NCBI GenBank assembly: GCA_033239005.1
Contig: BSQZ01000128.1
Location: 602,001 to 666,000, forward strand
Length of the DNA: 64,000 bases
Reading direction: 5' to 3'
DNA from: Lamellibrachia satsuma
Taxonomy: Eukaryota > Annelida > Polychaeta > Sabellida > Siboglinidae
This document shows positions 12,969 to 24,500 of this stretch, piece by piece. Positions within the stretch are counted from its first letter, which is position 1; each line of letters opens with the position of its first letter. Below the pieces are notes generated by a model that saw only the letters and a program-made list of their open reading frames with translations, did no database searches and had not been told where the DNA came from. The translations under genes and the position numbers were made by a program.

Positions 12969-13528
12969 TATGCAGATTCAGATATAAGGCGGTCGGTCAT
13001 GGGCCCCGATTTTTTTAAACCACCGGGGGAAATGCCTGTCTTACAGGGGCGTTCGTGGGCCTAAGCTACGATCACCGCACTGATCTAATTCATAACTAGG
13101 GATGTACTCCTCGTGTTTGTCAAACCTACTTAGAATTGTTTTGACAATTCTCAATAAACATTAGGTGAACAAAGTGATAGAATGAGTGGCGACGTGTTGT
13201 TTGTGTTGCGCTGCCGCTGAAAAAAATCGCAGACGCTTGCTTTGTTATTATGCAGATTCACATATATAAGGCGGTCGGTCGTGGGCCCCGATTTTAAACC
13301 ACCAGGGGAAATGCCTGTCTTACAGGGGCGTTCGTGGGCCTAAGCTATGATCACCGCACTGATCTAATTCATAACTAGCACATGTTTTGCGGGATGTACT
13401 CCTCGTGTTTGTCAAACCTACTTAGAATTGTTTTGACAATTCTCAATAAACATTAGGTGAACAATGTCATAGAATGAGTGGCGACGTGTTGTTTGTTTTG
13501 CGCTGACAAAAATCGCAGACACTAGCTT
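12969..13528 (+). repeat. 280-bp tandem direct duplication
   Basis: TGCAGATTCA starts at 12971 and again at 13251, exactly 280 bp apart. The rest (GGCGGTCGGTC, GGGCCCCGAT, CAGGGGCGTTCGTGGGCC, ATGAGTGGCGACGTGTTG) repeats with few changes. Each unit carries the small inverted repeat GAATTG/CAATTC around TTTTGA. Confidence 0.93.
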
Positions 13529-13639
13529 CGCTTCAGCAGTTAGTAAATTGCAATCGAGATTCACAAATACGTCTCCCATAAGAATCACATAAACAGTCTT
13601 AGATGCAATTTAGCTTGAAATACCAATATAACACTGGGG

Positions 13640-13870
13640 TGAAATGGCATGCTTCCATTTCATCTAATCGTTTTCGTGATGCAAAACCAACATGCCAAAT
13701 CCCTAACCCAAAGTGCTACCAGTGCGCGAAAAGTTAAATCTGTGTGCCACACGAGTGTCATAGTCTGCAGATATGGCATTTTCCCTGTTCATAACTATTT
13801 TTCTGGGAACATAACATCCCAAAAGGAGGTACTGTCTCAAAATCATTGGCAATCCATTCACGTGCCATGA
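13640..13870 (+). repeat. dispersed repeat, copy 1 (forward)
   Basis: Contains TTCCCTGTTCATAACTATTT and CTGTCTCAAAATCATTGGC. The reverse complement of the same blocks is found at about 16335-16445, so this is an interspersed repeat rather than a gene, despite a 73-codon open frame. Confidence 0.65.
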
Positions 13871-14557
13871 ACTTAAAATAAAGTGAAATAATAATCTATC
13901 CCCCTATAGATGGTCACCTGTGTGAGTTGGGCTATTAATCAGTCGAATTACAAATGGTCTTACATCAAAGATTTTATTTCCAGCAGTCCAGCCAGAGACT
14001 ATAAAATAGTTGCGATGTGAGTACGGTGCATCCTGTATGGAGATGCATTTTGAAGGAAAGTGTGGTGATTTAGACATTGCATTATCAGACAATCCTTTGT
14101 CCCTTATTCTGGTTGTCATGGCAACGTCCAGGTAACTGATGTACAAAAAGCAGGTGTTCGTTTTTACACCAGCCACTTGGCAATAAACTTGCCTTGTGCA
14201 GCTGAAAATGTCACTATGGCTATTTACCAAGTGATGATGCACTGTTTGTAGGATGCATAGGCTCATGATGCTGACGCATTACAGTTGCTGCATCCTTGTC
14301 AAACCTATAAACAAAACATATTGGCGTCCACTGCCACTGGCTGCCATTTCTCTGGCCAGCTATCTCCAGTTTCCGGTCGGTCGTCTGCAGGAAATTCAAA
14401 CATGTTTTATTTTCCTATCTAATCTTGCTTAAAACTGTGGTTGATTTTAAAGTTTTCACAATGCCAGAATACGTACAAATTGAAATGGTGATGGCCAGTG
14501 AAGGTGTTATAGAATGAAGCACATTTCGTGTTGTCCATGTTATGATACAATCAGCTA

Positions 14558-15133
14558 CAATGAAACCTGCCTTAGCGGACACCTGTCTATAACAGACACT
14601 TATGAAACTCCCGAATTACTTGCTATTACTTTGCACTGTCTGCTAACTACCCATAGCAGCCACCTGGCCAATGTGGACAGTGGACAGGGAATTTGGACCC
14701 AGCTATTCATAGTGGCCATGATGCTTGCGGAAAGGTCAAAGTTCATTGACAATCCCATGAATAAAGATAGCTGGGCAACCAACGATATGTACTAACTCAG
14801 TAAAATATGTATTCTGTGTCATACCATCTGCATAATGTCATCAAGAAGTATAAAAATGTGCTCCAAATAAGGCAGCCTAGTTTACACAGCTAGGCTACCA
14901 CCAGTTGTGTGAGCTTGCACCCCTTGGCTTCTCTTGGACATCAAAGCTGGTTCAATTCACCTTTCCCTAACCATAACCCTGCTTTGCTTTGACAAAGACT
15001 CTTGGAGTCTAACTCTTGGAAGCCAAGCTCCAACCAAAGTGAATGAATAAGGAGAAATTCTCCATAACGGACACTCTCCATAATGGACATAATGCATAGT
15101 CCCTACGGTGTCCGCTATGGACAGGTTTCACTG
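14558..15133. mobile_element. pogo/Tigger-like MITE, copy 1 (576 bp)
   Basis: The ends are inverted: CAATGAAACCTG at the left and CAGGTTTCACTG at the right, both flanked by TA (14556-14557, 15134-15135). There is no transposase. The body has CATAGCAGCCACCTGGCCAA and CATAATGGACATAATGCATA. CAGTGAAACC-type termini with TA target duplications are typical of pogo-like elements; the family label is inference. Confidence 0.75.
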
Positions 15134-15135
15134 TA

Positions 15136-16334
15136 CAAGTACATTTTTTGGGCACAAACATACATAGTTCTAAATTTTCTTCTGAATGCGGTTTAATTCA
15201 TAAAAACAAAGTATGCATATATGTATAAGTCATTAAGTTTTCGTTACACTTACCAAACAGGGAGTGCCTGGCCAGTTGACCATGGTAGCCCGCAAGGACC
15301 AATATTCCAGCCTTTATCCCACAAGTATTTGCAAATAGATATGTGCAAAAATTTTTTTGGCACGTGAACTCGTTGATGTAATCCAATTTGTTTGACCTTT
15401 GTTCATGCGTGCCAGACATGTTACTGTTTCTTTTAGTGTATATTTATTTCGGACTTTACATGAATATACTTTAACAAGTAGTTTTATAGCCAAATCCTAT
15501 GTTCTGTCTCTGGGTTATCGCTTGATCCCGTCTTTACATGTGTTGTACTGTACTGACGGTGACTGTCAAATCAAGGACAAAAACCCAACCACAGATAACC
15601 CCCACTGGTCAAAGTGAAACCCCCATGAATGAACAGAATCACCATGAACCATACACAAAATATCCACTGGACAAAACCGTTATTGACTATTCCCCACATT
15701 TGTGCTGTTTTACATTATAACATTGGTATTCACGAGTATCTCCTAAGTAACTATTCGTATTGATATTACATCCAGTATTGAAATATGATTCTGTAAGTTA
15801 TGTGTAGTAATCAGGCTTCCTCTGGTCAATGGCTTGACATCAGACATGAATAGGCCAATATTCATCTGAGACATTTTCTCCCACAAAGATTGGCACAGTA
15901 GGCGGTGCATCAATTCATTGAGTTCTCAGGTTATTCCACCAGGACAACTGTGGTGTTTAATAATACTGGTTGGGTTTCATTTAGAGTGAGATTGTAGGGA
16001 ACTGTTCCTTTGTGTATTAGCTCTGCCGGCTGCTTGCCTCTGTGTAGGATTATTCCTTTGTATCAGACCCCCGCACTATTCTGGTGAAACCTAACTGCTT
16101 ATGTTTGATGTAGGAAATTTTATTTCAGATTTGTCTGATATTTCTAACTGACTTTTTATTACAGATCTGAGCAGAATTTCAAGTCAAAAATACGGATTTC
16201 AACCCCACAAATTGGCAGGTCTGACTGGAACACTCCTTTGAGTATTAACTGCTGCCTGTGTGTCCCTGTAGGAGTGACTCCCTTGTAGATCTGAAAGGAT
16301 TAATTGCCATCAGTGGTTTGGGGACAGATCAGGA
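15136..16334. other. no gene recognised
   Basis: Short open frames only, without motifs or splice context. Confidence 0.5.
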
Positions 16335-16445
16335 TCATGGCACTCTTGGTAGAGAGATAAGCCAATGATTTTGAGACGATCCCCACTTCGAAGGATTTGT
16401 AGCACCCTGAAAAAAATAGTTATGAACAGGAAATGTGCAAATTTG
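16335..16445 (-). repeat. dispersed repeat, copy 2 (reverse)
   Basis: On the - strand it reads TTTCCTGTTCATAACTATTT then GATCGTCTCAAAATCATTGG, the same as the copy at 13640-13870. Confidence 0.6.
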
Positions 16446-17001
16446 CAACCTACGCATTTGCAGACTGCAACACGTACGTCTTTTATTATATAGTAATAAT
16501 AGGGTAATTTTTAATAAACAATAAAAATGGCACATACTATAATTACATGACTGAAGTAAGGATGAAAATGGCACAGTATAATTTAATGTGACTCGCAAAG
16601 AAATGCATGTTGACGAAAATGATACATTTGAGTATCGCAGAGAGCTCAATTACGACCTGACCATGAACATCCACCATGAACAATTAGATTTTTCGTTATT
16701 TTGATGTGATTAAATGGAACAATGTGAATCAAGGTATACAGTTTGTATTAAAACCAAGCTGTTGTTTTGTGCACAGTGTGGAATTGCCCGTCTGACTTTT
16801 AGCATTGGTTTCAATGGGAGAATCGATAGCGGTCTGAACCCAATTCATTGTCTGTCAGGTGAATGGTCACAGACAATGTGATTTGTTGAAGTAATTCACT
16901 GGTAATGAAAAGAGAATTATTTGCACTCACGCTACGTCTGAGGCTACGTGGATAAGTCAGAAGACACTACAAACATATCTGGTTGTCTATGAAAATGTCT
17001 A

Positions 17002-17082
17002 CTAATTCTTCTGTTCACCAGTTAGCTTGGCAAGCAGGCTGTCCCATATGTCTCAAGCCAACTGGTGAGCAGAAGAAGAACT
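17002..17082. repeat. imperfect inverted repeat, arms about 28 bp
   Basis: CTAATTCTTCTGTTCACCAG at the left pairs with CTGGTGAGCAGAAGAAGAAC at the right. The sequence just downstream, GCCGAAACGTTGAGTAAATA, resembles the 3' ends of some invertebrate retroelements, but that is a weak recollection and no ORF is present. Confidence 0.5.
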
Positions 17083-17109
17083 AGTCATCCCAGAATTCCT
17101 CACAAAGGC

Positions 17110-19990
17110 TACCAACGTTAGCCGAAACGTTGAGTAAATAAATCTCAATAGTTTTGTTTAGGAGAACATTTTTATTCACATATCTGGTTGGTTTGAGAGA
17201 CAAATGGTTGTGAGCTTATTCCATGTTGATTTTCTTGAAAACAAAACTGTCGAAAGCCAGACTGGAGATTGATGACAAGACAAAAATCAAAAAGTTTTAA
17301 AAACCAAATTGTAATTTTGTGCACGGTGTAGAATCAATTGCTTAAAATTGCTTAAAATTAGCATTGGTTTTGTTGGGAAAATCAATAGTAGTCTGCTAGT
17401 CTGTTGCCGTTTCATTATCTGTAATAAAGTGAATGGCCACAGTTGATGTGATTTGTTGACGTAATTCCAGGTAGTCAAACCTGTATTGGGCCATGTGGCT
17501 GCGTACGGTCAAGGTGAAGACAGTACCGCTGTATCAGTACACGTGTCACTTGCACTGTTTCTGTGTTGTCTCGAGGCTCTCTTGGATAGATGTACTTCAT
17601 GTAGCATTGATGGGTGGATTTTCATTTTGTGAAGTATCAGGGTCCGTATTCATGAAAGACCTATAATAATAATAATAATAATTGACTTCTATGGAGCCTA
17701 TATCCTCAGGAACCTGAGCTCAGAGGCGCAACAAAACAGAATCGTTAAGAATAATCATGAACATGAACAAAAAGTCATTACCGGAACAAGGAACCGCCAA
17801 AGATTGAAATGGTACAAATGCAGTTTGGAATAAATATGTTGTGGAGTTTTTTTGCGGAAGTAGCCAGAGATTCAGATGATTTTAGATTAATGGGCAGTTA
17901 AATCCAAATGTCATATCTCATTTTAGTATTATTTTATTTGCGGATGCACAAAAAATCTGTCATTTATTGATGCAATATTTCATATCTTTGACACTGCGTC
18001 AGTTTAGCAGGCACTGTTGTGCAGCGATAAAATAAAAAGAAGCAGAAGGCCAACATCCTGTCTGGATACCTTCATAGAATGGATGGGATTATTGATATCT
18101 GCACAGTGGCTTTCAGAACTCTCTGTTTGCTTGAGCGAATATTTTCCCTATTTGTCAGATGACACTGTAGATATATAATCCGCAATTATATTGTTTTGCA
18201 TTCAAACTTCTGACAGGACAGCGGCTGTCGGTAGTGTTCCGATACATCAATCTCATTGATGATTGGTTGGTTGGCTTCCGATCAATTTATCAATTACAGT
18301 CTTGTGTGATAGATCATTTTCGATTAAATAAAAAATTCATGATGAATTTTTTTCCCATTCACGAGTTATCTGGACTCGCCAGGAATCTTGTAAGCAACAA
18401 ACAGTGGCGCCGCCTCACAGAGGCTGAATTATCAAGGTTAGTTGTGGCATCAAAGAAGTTGACTGGTGTCAATGAACTGTTCGAATCTCCTGGGGGAAAG
18501 TTCGATCAAGAGCATTTTTTGATGTACACTACATAGGCGACCCCTCACCAGCAACCACCCTTAAAACACGACTAGTGGTCAGGTTAATTTTACTCGTGAT
18601 GAATGACCAAATAATTTACTCTTGACGTTACAATCACATTGGCCACCAGCAATTTATAGGCATATACCAACTATATAATCGATAATTGATCGGTATGGCC
18701 AAACTGATGATCGATTATGAAAATCAAACTGATTCCCAACACTACTGACTGGCCACTGCTCCAAAATCTGGATGCTTCAGTAGAAGTTGAAATAGTGTTT
18801 GCGGTGAACAAGTTTGCCCGGGGGGGGCAAAGTGTACGGAGTGTTGGAGGGGCGTGGTATGAACTACTGAACACTTTACTTTTGTCTGTTGCTGTCAACT
18901 CAAGATTCAGTAATAAAATCCCTCACCAGGGCTCCCGACAAGACAGATGTCTTGTTGGGAGTTGGTTCAGTGACAGATGACCAGATGTGACAAAAATCTC
19001 ATCCTGGGTTGGATTTGTCTGTAAGAATGGAGCTTAAGCTATTTGTGATTCTGTGCTGGAGTTGTTTGATACTTAATATGATGTTAAAAATAAGTTGACT
19101 GTCCAGTGAATAGCTTTGAACAGAATCTGCAGTAAATAAACTAATGATTGATGCTATTATAAGGCTGTGTACAGTGTTATTGATGTTGCTATGCTAAACA
19201 CAGTGTTGTCTGCATTGCTATGAACAGTTATGTAAGATAGCCAAACTTAATTGTTTATATAGTACCCTATAGTTACTGCCCAGTTGTATATATCAGTTTA
19301 CCTGTATCCACCATAATATTAACCTAATAGGTGTGTTTATTTATTTTGTTATTAACAAAATAACAGTTAATAATTGTATAAAAAATAATAGTTATAACTT
19401 ATAATAATGTTGTAATTGAAGCTCTGATATGAAAGTATCAAATTAATATTGATTTTCCAAAAGTGACGTGGTTTGCTCCCAGTATAATTTTATAGTGATA
19501 AATAATAGCTGTGATTATGTAATGGTGCTGTAACTAATTAATATAAAATAATTAATGGCATCATTGCATTCCCAATTAATTGCAAAGATGCGTGGCTGTT
19601 CCTTCCACACATACACTTTTTCACAAAAACTCTTGCTCTGGATATTTCTGTTGATGCTGTCCATTCAGCCAATGGGGATACATGCACTCATTTACTGCAT
19701 ATTAGCATGCAACATTGGCACACTTTCTAACCCCTGTGCCTGTTTTCATACTACTTAATACGGCGTACATGGTATGCCCTATTTAAACCTGCACTTAGCC
19801 ATTCATGTTGGCAACAATCGACTCACTGGCCACACCTGTTTGAAGTAAACCGAGGAATGTAGAGTTAAGCGGAACTAGAGTGTAGGTCCTTATTTTGTTT
19901 GGCTTCAGTCCAGTGTCATAATAGCTATAAACTACTTTTATTCATATCTAAAATGTTTATTAAATTATCATTAATTCCGAACAGGTGAAG
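17110..19990. other. no gene recognised
   Basis: AT-rich DNA with an ATAATAATA microsatellite near 17665 and a 30-bp near-palindrome at 18931-18960. The open frame at 18234-18536 (100 codons) shows no recognisable domain. Confidence 0.5.
18931..18960. repeat. 30-bp near-palindrome
   Basis: CTCCCGACAAGACA and TGTCTTGTTGGGAG are inverted with one mismatch and two bases between them. Confidence 0.8.
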
Positions 19991-19999
19991 TTTAATATC

Positions 20000-20115
20000 A
20001 TCTCAGACATTGTCACCCCATTGCAGGGCGAAGGCCTCCCCACGCTGGTACCACTTACGTCTGTCCTGTGCCTCTCTCATCCATGTCATACTAGCAAACT
20101 TTACAATTTCATCTC
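20000..20115 (-). pseudogene. small non-LTR retrotransposon tail fragment
   Basis: On the - strand it reads EIVKFASMTWMREAQDRRKW then YQRGEAFALQWGDNV and a stop. The TW.R.AQDR..W....EAFA.QW pattern is common at the end of LINE endonuclease-RT ORFs. Only about 35 codons are preserved. Confidence 0.55.
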
Positions 20116-21255
20116 CAGTTTAATATAAACAATATAAACATTTATACAAATATAAAGAGTGTAGACAGTGATTTGGAGGATTAATCCTCACTAAGAAGTG
20201 AAACCCTCTACCTGTTTGTGTTTTATTGCTCAATATATTATTGGTTTTTAAGTCAGTCAGACAAAAAAATTACACATCTAGTAGGGAGGGTCACAGTTTT
20301 TTTATATTTAGGTTTACAGGTTTTTTACAGTCATGTCTAACATTGGAGGAGGGAAAAATGTTTTACTGTCATGTCAAACACCGGCAGGGTGACAAAGAGG
20401 GAAGAGAGATGAAGGGGAGAAAGGGTTAATGAAGGCCAGTTGTTTTTTTTAAGTTTTTGTATGGATTATTACAGTAGTGTTTAAGGTAGCTGGGGCAGCT
20501 ATTGCATGCTTGTCTTGAATTAAATAGTTTCAGTAGAAGGTTTTAAGATAAATTAACAATTTCTTCACAGATTGTAAATTAAATACTATATAATATTCCA
20601 GATTAATAACATTTTGAGTTTTTTATTTATTGGTTATGTTACAGGATTTAAAAAAAAATTAGTAAATATAAAAAATAGCCACAACATGCCAAATTATATC
20701 GTTTTGAGAAAATCCCCAAAGAAATAAATGACATACATATAAGAATGACAGTGGCACTGATAACTTTAGGGTTTTGGTTAACATAAACGAATTACGTCTG
20801 CTACACCACCGTGAATGAATTAAGCAAAAGCTGAATGACAGCCTAAAGTGGCAGTGTATTTTTAACTGGCATTTTACATATTGTTGACAAAGCATGACTA
20901 TTTGTAATATAGACACATCCCCTTAATTTGCCACCACATTGGCCCTTGAATCTGTATTGTAATATGTTGTCGTCTATGGTGTCAAGTTATGTCAACAATG
21001 TGACAAACACATGGCAGGGCGTGTTTACGGTCATTTTGATTGGTCCATTATCTGGCGGGGTCACCAGGTCACATATACATTGCTAAAACCCTGTACTTTT
21101 GCATGTGTAGTAAAATGTACCTATAAGTAAATCTGAGAAATCTAAAATTTGAGTGCCTGGTCTATCTGAGATGGAATGCACGTATGCACACCCAAATGTA
21201 TGTACAGCCCTTTATGTATTTCTAACTGATTCCTTGTGCCTCCTTCTGTTGGCAG
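20116..21255. other. upstream intron of ZFYVE28, no exon recognised
   Basis: The exon at 21256 opens with a normal acceptor, so this is intronic. I looked for the short basic first coding exon of LST2 ending in phase 0 and did not find it here or further upstream. Confidence 0.6.
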
Positions 21256-21537
21256 AAGACAGACACATCGCTGTTGGCTCAGTTCTTCTTTGCTGATGAG
21301 GAGTTGAATGCGGTTGCATCGGAATTGGATAAGTTTGATGGTCGTAAGGACCCCGAGCGATGCACGCGGTGGGTGAATCGCCTCCGTACATGCCAGGACC
21401 GTGTCCTCGCTGTCGTTGAGAACGTAATGGATGACGCGCTCAGTGACTGTTACCGAAGCTCACGGGATTTCCGTGTCAAGTTCCCTGATGACGTCCTTCA
21501 GGAGAGCCTTTCTGGACAGCTGTGGTTCGGTGCCGAG
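21256..21537 (+). CDS. ZFYVE28: ZFYVE28 exon a: start of LST2 N-terminal domain
   Basis: Acceptor CTGTTGGCAG, donor GAG|GTGAGT. It encodes 94 residues in phase 0, including [13 protein letters not shown], the [10 protein letters not shown] motif, a Cys-Gln-Asp pair and GQLWFGAE. These are the most conserved parts of the LST2 family. An open reading from TTG/ATG-like codons within the exon is not the true start, because the family begins with a short basic segment encoded upstream and the exon is preceded by a normal acceptor. Confidence 0.95.
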
Positions 21538-24500
21538 GTGAGTTGTAGTGCCATCTGGTGAGTGTTTAATTTTTTTTTAGTATTGACAGTGGGTTTTAGT
21601 TTGCAAAGTTAGTTACAGAAAAGTGAATAAACGTCCTCATAAGAACGAAAAAAATATAGTTGATTAAGATGACATGGTAAAAGAAATTAATGGTGAAAAT
21701 TAATGTGGATAGGTCAACTAAAATATTTTATTTAACATTTATTTTGTGTGTGCAAATTATGATAGGTATTAACCAAATAATTTATACTTGCCTTCACTTT
21801 ATTAATTACTAATTGATCAGATATCATTTTGTTGCTGCTTGCAGTGCTCATCTGTGTATTTATACTGCAATTTCTCCTGTAAATTACTAACAGTAAGCAA
21901 CAGTGAATATGGTATTATATAACTGTGTATGAATACCATATTATCATGTATTGTTATGCCCTATTTCCTTGACACCAGGCTCTCTTCTCATCACATGTTC
22001 ACCTGTTTCTGCAGTGTCTGGCAGCTGGCTCAAGTATCCTCAACCGTGAGGCTGAGAGTGCGAGCATGCGGCCGCTCGCGAAGGCAATGACACGCCAGCT
22101 CGACTATGTGCGCAACACGCTGCGCGAACAATGTCTACGCAACCTGAACTACTACACTGACGAGGTGGGTTAGGCTTTCATTGACTTGTCGGGAGCTTAA
22201 GAACTTGTATTTTATTTATTTATATATTATAATTATTTACTATAATTTATATATTTATTTTTTATAATTATTTATTTATGACAATTATTTATTTATTATA
22301 ATTATGTATTAATCTTAATGGAAGTCTATTTTGTAGTATATATTTTTAACTATAATATTGTATATTTATTATTTTTATGGTTGCGTATATGTTTTTTGTA
22401 CGCACCTACGAGCGGGCTGGTCCCAGATATAGGGCGCTTAATTAATATTAGTAATAATAATGACTTTATTGTTATTTCTGGTGACCACAAAGAGCCTTTC
22501 CGTACATGTCCTTCAGTCAAGCTTATTGTTGTTTTGGTGAAAATATTCATCAAGGTGGGGGGAAAATATAACACAATTATTAAAGTTGAAGTGAGTTAAC
22601 TTTAATAGTTGTGTTAAAAAAGAAAATTACAACCAGTTGTTGTTTCAGATTCGTGATGCTCTCGTCGTCTTTGACCAACTGTTTGCCGAGTTTGAACTCA
22701 GGTAGGCTGATTGATCAGATTGTGAGACAAAATAAAATTCAATGTTTGAAAATACTCACGGCGGTTTCAAGTCTCCTGATTTGATGAGAGATCTGCCGAA
22801 TTTAGAGCAAAATTATTAAAGTATCCCAAATTTAATTATCACAGCTACGTTGAGGTCCTAACATCGGATGCTGGTGTGACAGAGACTTAGGAGATAACTG
22901 CATGCATGAAGGAGAGAGCTGAATGACGATCCATCAAATCCTGAAGTCTTTCGGCCAGATACGTAGACGTAGCTTTTCTTTAAAATCAGGGAAAATGGTC
23001 ATATTTACTGATATTTGATGGAACATTTAATGAACAACCAGAAAACAAGACACTACAACAACATGAAATTTTTTTAACTTTCAGAATATCGGAGAAAAGC
23101 TCATGGAAAAAAAAATGTTGTCACTTGACAAATAATAATTTTAATAATAAATTTAAAATAACCATTTCAATACGACATGCTGAATTTCCAGCCGCACAGT
23201 GTGTGAAGCTACAGTACGACTGGCCAGATTTCCAGCATTGGCTACATTCACCATTTAAATAGTTTTTACTCAATAGTTATTGTTATAATTGTTATAGTAA
23301 TTGTTGTAATAAATTATACGGTTGTCATGGCGAATGAATTAGCTCTTCAGTAGTGGAAATCGTTGATTAATGCTCAATATTATTTTATGGAGATTTTCGC
23401 GGTTTTAATGATAAATTATTTTAATTTACGATGACCGCAACGGACAGCATTACTTCAATTGGTGATTTACCACCGTATGTTTTGGACAGATTATTTAATA
23501 GTTTTAGCGACAAATCTTTGTTGGTTGTTGACGATCGAAACAACGATGATGTTGGCGAACTTAACGACTGAGCCAGAGGCGAAATGGACACTGACTGCGG
23601 GAGTATTTTCGATTGCTACTTGGACATCAGTGATGATGAAAGTGACGGTGTAAACCCTTAGAATGAGCTACGCACTGTACTATCAATGCTGCGTAGTTGC
23701 CGAAGTTTGATTTTTTAAAGAAAGAAAAGGTGTTTGTGAATGTGTCAACATGCAAAGTTTTTTCATATATGTATAAAATCCAAATAAATAACTTGTTTTT
23801 TACTTTCTTATACTCCACAAAAGCTACTTTTTTTATCATAGTACACTCCTGTAGCATGATCAACATGAGCAGTTTACATTAAATATGTACAGTGGTAAAC
23901 AACTATGTTCAGCAACAGCAAACACTTTGAAATCGTGGTGGCCATCTTGGATTGCTGGTTACCATTACAACATAATGTAAAATGATATGGCTCATTTTAC
24001 TAATTGATTATCATATCAGAATATGTATAATATTCCTATTCATAAAATGCATTTTTGTTGCTGAAATCTTCAGTTGAACTGATGCAGTCGATTTTCTTAC
24101 ATATTCACTGGGAATGCAGTATTCAGTGGTCACAGCACATCAGGGCTGTAGTACTGAAATTTACTTGGGACCACTGTAATTATGGAGGTTGTGCTACTAG
24201 ATTCACTTTGCATGATAATTACATTTCTTTTGATATGGCCCTTAATATAAAATGCATGAAATAAAACATTATACATAGATAAGACATAGAAGACTATTGA
24301 AAACATTTATTTAAAGGCGAACTAATTAAAAATATATTTAAAATTACAAATAAAACCTAATTCAATATAGCTGAATACAATTATTTTATCTAAATATTAT
24401 CTATGAGTTCAATTAAAAGGAACTTCCACAAAACTGAAAAATATTCATACAAATGAGATAGCGTTTTGATTTTGTAGCAGTGCGTGTCTCGGCAGATAAA

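Noticed and set aside
18234..18536. 100-codon + frame starting MFRYINLIDDWLVGF
   Set aside because: I considered it as an upstream exon of ZFYVE28, but it does not resemble the LST2 N-terminus and no phase-0 donor ends it suitably.
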